In this document: one piece after another, positions 12,751 to 16,123 of the stretch
How the letters are laid out: the number at the start of each line of letters is the position of its first letter
How positions within the stretch are numbered: position 1 is the first letter of the stretch
Made by a program: the position numbers and the translations under genes
The notes under the pieces: generated by a model
What the model saw: the letters and a program-made list of their open reading frames with translations, nothing else
What the model was told of the DNA's origin: nothing
Database searches by the model: none
Assembly (NCBI GenBank): GCA_004560915.1
Contig: SFTR01000008.1
Location: 1-16,123, forward strand
Direction: 5' to 3'
From: a bacterium
GTDB lineage: Bacteria; Bacillota_I; Bacilli_A; RF39; UBA660
Length of the DNA: 16,123 bases

Positions 12751-15312
12751 ATGAAAAATTTAAATGATAAAAAAATAGTATTTGGAATAGGAATAGTATT
12801 TTTATTTTTAGCGACAATTGGTTTCTCATATGCATATTTTGCAGCAACTTTAGTTAATAAAGATGTAAAAGACCAAGTAGTACAAACAGGTACATTAAGT
12901 TTAACTTATACTGATGGTACAGCAATTAATGGAGTAAACATAAGTCCAGGATGGAAAGCTACAAAAACAATCACTATAGAAAATACCGGTACATTAGATG
13001 CATTTTATACTATTTTCTGGAAAGATTTAGTAAATGAGATAACTAATGATGAACTAGTTATGAGTTTAGAATGTGAATCAAGTACTGATACTTGTGCGAC
13101 AATAAATTTTCAAAATAAAACAGTTCCTTCAAGCAAGAATGCGATATCTGAAAATATAATAATATATCCAGGTGAAGTACAAACTATAACATTAAATTTC
13201 GAATTTAAAGAATTAAATAAAGCACAAGACTACAATCAAGGAAAGAAATTTAATGGTGTAATTAACATAGAAGATTCTACAAAACTAGCATTTCAAACAG
13301 AATATACTATGTATACAAGAGTTGTTGATCAAAATGATAATCCACTTGCTAATATGACAGTAGAACTACATTCAGACGTAAAAAGTGGTATTACCGATGA
13401 AAATGGTTATGTAAGAATATCGGGAATAGTTTCAGGTAAACACGAATTATATGTAAAAGATAGCAATGGAAATACACTAGATACAAAGAATATTGAAATA
13501 ACACAAAAGAAAGAATCAAATATTACAAATGACTCAATAATTTACATCGACAGTTCTCTAACAGAATTTACAAATACAATTAAATTAACAGAAGATAATA
13601 AATTAGATTCAATAGAGAATCTTATAGTACCACCAGATGAATGTTTTGGTGTATCTGGAAGTGCTATTATAGAGTATTATTCAAATACAAATGATAAATG
13701 CCCTAAAGAATTAATAATTCCTTCAAAAGTAAATGGAGTAAAAATAACATCATTAGAAAAAAAACACTATGCATGCTCATATTATTCAAATGTTTTTGCA
13801 GGACGAGGCTTAAAGAAAGTAATTATTCCTGATACTATAGAGAATATTTCATATGATGCATTCAAAGATAATGATTTAACAAATATAGATATACCAAAGA
13901 GTGTTAAAAATATTGGAAACGGAGCTTTTAATAATAATCAATTAGAAGATTTACAAGCTATTATATACAAAAGGAATAATGATGGTAGTGAAGATAAAAC
14001 AACAATAGTAAGTTATGGTGGTAAGAATAAAAAAGTAGAAATACCTAATGGTGTAACATCAATAGGAGGTTATGCATTTCAAAATAACAATTTAACAAGT
14101 GTAACAATACCAAATAGTGTAACAACAATAGAAGGTAATGCATTTTCAAATAATAATTTAACAAGTGTAACAATACCAAATGGTGTAACATCAATAGGAG
14201 GTTATGCATTTCAAAATAACAATTTAACAAGTGTAACAATACCAAATGGTGTAACATCAATAGAAGGTAATACATTTTCAAATAATAAATTAACAAATGT
14301 AACAATACCAAATAGTGTAACATCAATAGGAGGTTATGCATTTCAAAATAACAATTTAACAAGTGTAACAATACCAAATGGTGTAACATCAATAGAAGGT
14401 AATGCATTTTCAAATAATAAATTAACAAATGTAACAATACCAAATAGTGTAACATCAATAGAAGGTAATGCATTTTCAAATAATAAATTAACAAATGTAA
14501 CAATACCAAATAGTGTAGCATCAATAGAAAGTTATGCATTTTCAAATAATAAATTAACAAGTGTGACAATACCAGATAGTGTAACAACAATAAGAAGTAA
14601 TGCATTTTCAAATAACAATTTAACAAGTGTAACAATACCAAATAGTGTAACATCAATAGGAGGTTATGCATTTCAAAATAACAATTTAACAAGTGTAACA
14701 ATACCAAATAGTGTAACAACAATAGAATACGGTGTTTTTTCAAATAATAAATTAACAAGTGTGACAATACCAGATAGTGTAAAGAGAATAGGTGAGGGTG
14801 CTTTTGAACACAACTTAATCGAAAATTTAGTCCTGCCTAGCAGTATTACATCAATAGGAGCAGCAGCATTTAATGATAATGAACTTCCAAATTCACAGGC
14901 ATTAATATATAAAAGAAATACAGATGGAAGTGAAGACAAAGCAATAATTGTAAGTTATGGTGGAAAAAATAAAAATGTTATAATTCCAAATGCTGTAACA
15001 TCAATAGAAAGTTATGCATTTAGAAATAATAAATTAACAAATGTAACAATACCAAATAGTGTAGCATCAATAGAAAGTTATGCATTTAGAAATAATAAAT
15101 TAACAAATGTAACAATACCAAATAGTGTAGCATCAATAGAAAGTTATGCATTTTCAAATAATAATTTAAAACAAGTTACTATTCAAGGAAAATCATCGAG
15201 TAGTGAGTTTATAACATATAGTCCAAAATGGGGTTGGGCATCAAACGTAACCTGTGTAAAAAACAATACAAGTAATGTAACAAACGGATGTGTCACTTGG
15301 GGAGCAAAGTAA
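12751..15312 (+). CDS. large secreted protein: SipW-type N-terminus, CnaB/CarboxypepD-like domain, BspA-like leucine-rich repeats
   Basis: An 853-residue surface protein. Residues 8-30 form a hydrophobic signal ending GFSYAYFAA, like the SipW-dependent signals of TasA/camelysin proteins, followed by a beta-sandwich region (QTGTLSLTYTDG, ENTGTLDAFYTIF; about 45-185). Residues ~188-255 (VVDQNDNPLANMTVELHS, GITDENGYVRISG) are a carboxypeptidase-regulatory/CnaB-like fold. A Cys-containing module (CFGVSGSAIIEYY, then NDKCP, about 297-320) leads into BspA-like leucine-rich repeats (LRR_5 style) from ~335 to ~813, including nearly identical 22-residue units. Two longer units carry an insert, IYKRNNDGSEDKTTIVSYGG and IYKRNTDGSEDKAIIVSYGG. 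The C-terminus has two Cys and ends GCVTWGAK, with no LPxTG. Such proteins bind host or bacterial surface ligands; the ligand is unknown. The RBS AGGAAG overlaps the preceding gene's end. Confidence 0.9.
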   Translation: MKNLNDKKIVFGIGIVFLFLATIGFSYAYFAATLVNKDVKDQVVQTGTLSLTYTDGTAINGVNISPGWKATKTITIENTGTLDAFYTIFWKDLVNEITNDELVMSLECESSTDTCATINFQNKTVPSSKNAISENIIIYPGEVQTITLNFEFKELNKAQDYNQGKKFNGVINIEDSTKLAFQTEYTMYTRVVDQNDNPLANMTVELHSDVKSGITDENGYVRISGIVSGKHELYVKDSNGNTLDTKNIEITQKKESNITNDSIIYIDSSLTEFTNTIKLTEDNKLDSIENLIVPPDECFGVSGSAIIEYYSNTNDKCPKELIIPSKVNGVKITSLEKKHYACSYYSNVFAGRGLKKVIIPDTIENISYDAFKDNDLTNIDIPKSVKNIGNGAFNNNQLEDLQAIIYKRNNDGSEDKTTIVSYGGKNKKVEIPNGVTSIGGYAFQNNNLTSVTIPNSVTTIEGNAFSNNNLTSVTIPNGVTSIGGYAFQNNNLTSVTIPNGVTSIEGNTFSNNKLTNVTIPNSVTSIGGYAFQNNNLTSVTIPNGVTSIEGNAFSNNKLTNVTIPNSVTSIEGNAFSNNKLTNVTIPNSVASIESYAFSNNKLTSVTIPDSVTTIRSNAFSNNNLTSVTIPNSVTSIGGYAFQNNNLTSVTIPNSVTTIEYGVFSNNKLTSVTIPDSVKRIGEGAFEHNLIENLVLPSSITSIGAAAFNDNELPNSQALIYKRNTDGSEDKAIIVSYGGKNKNVIIPNAVTSIESYAFRNNKLTNVTIPNSVASIESYAFRNNKLTNVTIPNSVASIESYAFSNNNLKQVTIQGKSSSSEFITYSPKWGWASNVTCVKNNTSNVTNGCVTWGAK
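14050..14841 (+). repeat. tandem array of twelve 66-bp units (22-residue LRRs)
   Basis: Units start every 66 bp from 14050 (14050, 14116, and so on to 14776). Units 1, 3, 5 and 10 share SIGGYAFQNNNLTSVTIPN; units 2, 4, 6 and 7 are of the SIEGNAFSNN type. Three successive GGY/EGN pairs make a 132-bp higher-order period. Many units differ by only a few bases; the twelfth is diverged. Confidence 0.93.
14992..15189 (+). repeat. second array of three 66-bp units
   Basis: Units at 14992, 15058 and 15124 read A/S-V-T/A-SIESYAFRNNKLTNVTIPN and close variants; the first two are almost identical at the DNA level. The array is separated from the main one by an insert-bearing unit (14842-14991). Confidence 0.88.
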
Positions 15313-15319
15313 TAGTAAA

Positions 15320-15360
15320 ATAAAGTGTAAAGTAAAAGTTTACACTTTATATTTTTTTTT
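15320..15360 (+). terminator. rho-independent terminator of the surface-protein operon
   Basis: AAAGTGTAAA (15322-15331) pairs perfectly with TTTACACTTT (15339-15348), with two more A-T pairs outside, around a seven-base loop; nine T follow at 15352-15360. Confidence 0.88.
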
Positions 15361-15387
15361 GTATAATATGTTATGGAGATTAGGTGA
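15339..15387 (+). promoter_or_regulatory. parE promoter overlapping the preceding terminator
   Basis: TTTACA (15339-15344), in the 3' arm of the terminator stem, is exactly 17 nt from TATAAT (15362-15367). The RBS may be GGAG (15375-15378) or AGGTGA (15382-15387). Confidence 0.6.
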
Positions 15388-15389
15388 TT

Positions 15390-16118
15390 ATGGCAGAATA
15401 TAATGAAAAATCAATTAAGATATTAGAAGGTCTTGAAGCTGTACGAAAAAGACCTGGTATGTATATAGGTAGTACTGATAAGCGAGGACTTCATCATTTA
15501 GTATGGGAAATTGTTGATAACTCAATAGATGAAGCTATCAATGGCTATGGTAAAAAGATAACAGTAACACTTACTAAAATCGGAAGCGTAAGAGTAAGTG
15601 ATGAAGGACGTGGAGTACCAATTGGAAAACACTCATCAGGAAAATCAACTCCAGAAGTAATCTACACTGTATTACACGCAGGTGGTAAATTTGAAACAGA
15701 TGGATACAAAGTATCTGGTGGTCTTCACGGAGTAGGTTCATCAGTGGTTAACGCATTATCTAAATGGATGAAAGTAACTATATGTAGAGAAGGTAAAATA
15801 TGTGAAATATCATTTAAAAATGGTGGACACGTAGATAAAGAACTAAAACAAATAGGTACAACTAAACAAACTGGTACTACTGTTGAATTCTTCCCAGACG
15901 AAGAAATATTTGGTAATGCTAGATTCAGTTACACAACTATATGTGAAAGAATGCAAGAAAGTGCTTTTCTTATAAATGGACTAACTATGGAAGTTATTGA
16001 TGAAGAAACAGACAGACACAATATATATAGTTATGATAATGGACTTGTTTCTTTTGTAGAATATGTAAACGATGGTAAAGAAGCAATTAATAAAGTAATT
16101 AATTTATTTTTTACATGA
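15390..16118 (+). CDS. parE: topoisomerase IV subunit B (ParE), N-terminal part, frame broken near the window end
   Basis: GHKL-type ATPase subunit of topoisomerase IV, which decatenates sister chromosomes with ParC. Bergerat-fold motifs are complete: LEGLEAVRKRPGMYIGST (near 10-27), EIVDNSIDEA, SDEGRGVPIG, TVLHAGGKF and SGGLHGVGSSVVNALS. STDKRGLHHLVWEIVDNS and TPEVIYTVLHAGGKF favour ParE over GyrB. The frame runs through EYVNDGKEAINKVI and then NLFFT with TGA at 16116-16118, far short of the usual ~640 residues. Shifting by one base at about 16101 gives IYFLHDI, a more plausible continuation, so a frameshift (real or sequencing error) is likely; the rest lies outside the window. The start is ATG 15390; GTG 15384 in frame is an alternative. 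Confidence 0.9.
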   Translation: MAEYNEKSIKILEGLEAVRKRPGMYIGSTDKRGLHHLVWEIVDNSIDEAINGYGKKITVTLTKIGSVRVSDEGRGVPIGKHSSGKSTPEVIYTVLHAGGKFETDGYKVSGGLHGVGSSVVNALSKWMKVTICREGKICEISFKNGGHVDKELKQIGTTKQTGTTVEFFPDEEIFGNARFSYTTICERMQESAFLINGLTMEVIDEETDRHNIYSYDNGLVSFVEYVNDGKEAINKVINLFFT

Positions 16119-16123
16119 TATAT

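Noticed and set aside
14045..14767. Long open frame of 240 codons on the minus strand within the LRR array
   Set aside because: It is the antisense shadow of the 66-bp repeats: the unit lacks stops in that frame, so the frame stays open. The Leu/His-rich repeated translation has no RBS or promoter.
14050..15189. Tandem repeats as a CRISPR array
   Set aside because: Units are contiguous, in frame and translated, with no unique spacers and no cas genes.
4472..16118. TGA as a tryptophan codon (code 4), which would extend ftsZ and parE
   Set aside because: TGA ends rimM exactly at the trmD overlap and ends the 10836 gene at the next start, TGG is used for Trp throughout, and read-through of ftsZ or parE does not give family-like sequence.

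Overview
The window is strongly A+T-rich, uses the standard code (TGG for Trp, TGA as a stop in rimM and in the 10836 gene) and has strong AGGAGG-type ribosome binding sites. It looks like a chromosomal segment of a low-GC Firmicutes/Bacilli-type bacterium, probably an uncultured gut lineage of the RF39/Mollicutes-related kind. That placement is inferred from the mix of ftsA-ftsZ, ParE-type topoisomerase, rimM-trmD, SipW-type surface proteins and BspA-like leucine-rich repeats; no 16S gene is present to settle it.

Left edge to about 1.6 kb is an accessory patch. It holds a RhuM/Fic-domain gene that has lost its 5' end, a NUDT15-like Nudix hydrolase with its own extended -10 promoter, and a second copy of the RhuM/Fic gene reduced to its first ~14 and last ~27 codons. 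A long hairpin precedes that remnant and a GAAA-loop terminator closes it.

1.6-6.1 kb is the envelope and division block: a small anchored beta-rich protein, ftsA (with eroded ATP-site motifs), ftsZ (whose reading frame runs on through its own terminator and lacks the usual C-terminal peptide), and a membrane-anchored protein with InlB/Listeria-Bacteroides-type repeats under a separate promoter.

6.1-10.4 kb is one tight housekeeping operon from a single promoter: a YgjP-type metallopeptidase, a SpoU/TrmH-family RNA methyltransferase, rimM, trmD, an unrecognised 152-residue protein, and hisS of the archaeal/eukaryotic-like sequence type. It converges on a two-tRNA operon on the minus strand (tRNA-Ile-GAT, then tRNA-Glu-TTC), with terminators from both sides packed between them.

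10.8-15.3 kb is a cell-surface operon: a DUF5684-like membrane protein, a NagZ-like GH3 glycosidase, and an 853-residue secreted protein with a SipW-type N-terminus, a carboxypeptidase-regulatory/CnaB-like domain and a highly homogenised array of 66-bp (22-residue) BspA-like repeats. The window ends in parE, read from a promoter whose -35 lies inside the preceding terminator; its frame breaks a few bases before the window edge.

The most notable observations are the ftsZ tail, the parE frameshift, the decayed RhuM/Fic copy, a 16-bp inverted repeat that brackets tRNA-Glu, and a shared promoter layout in which an extended -10 sits only 18-24 nt before the start codon. I found no CRISPR array, insertion sequence or clearly recognisable new defence system.
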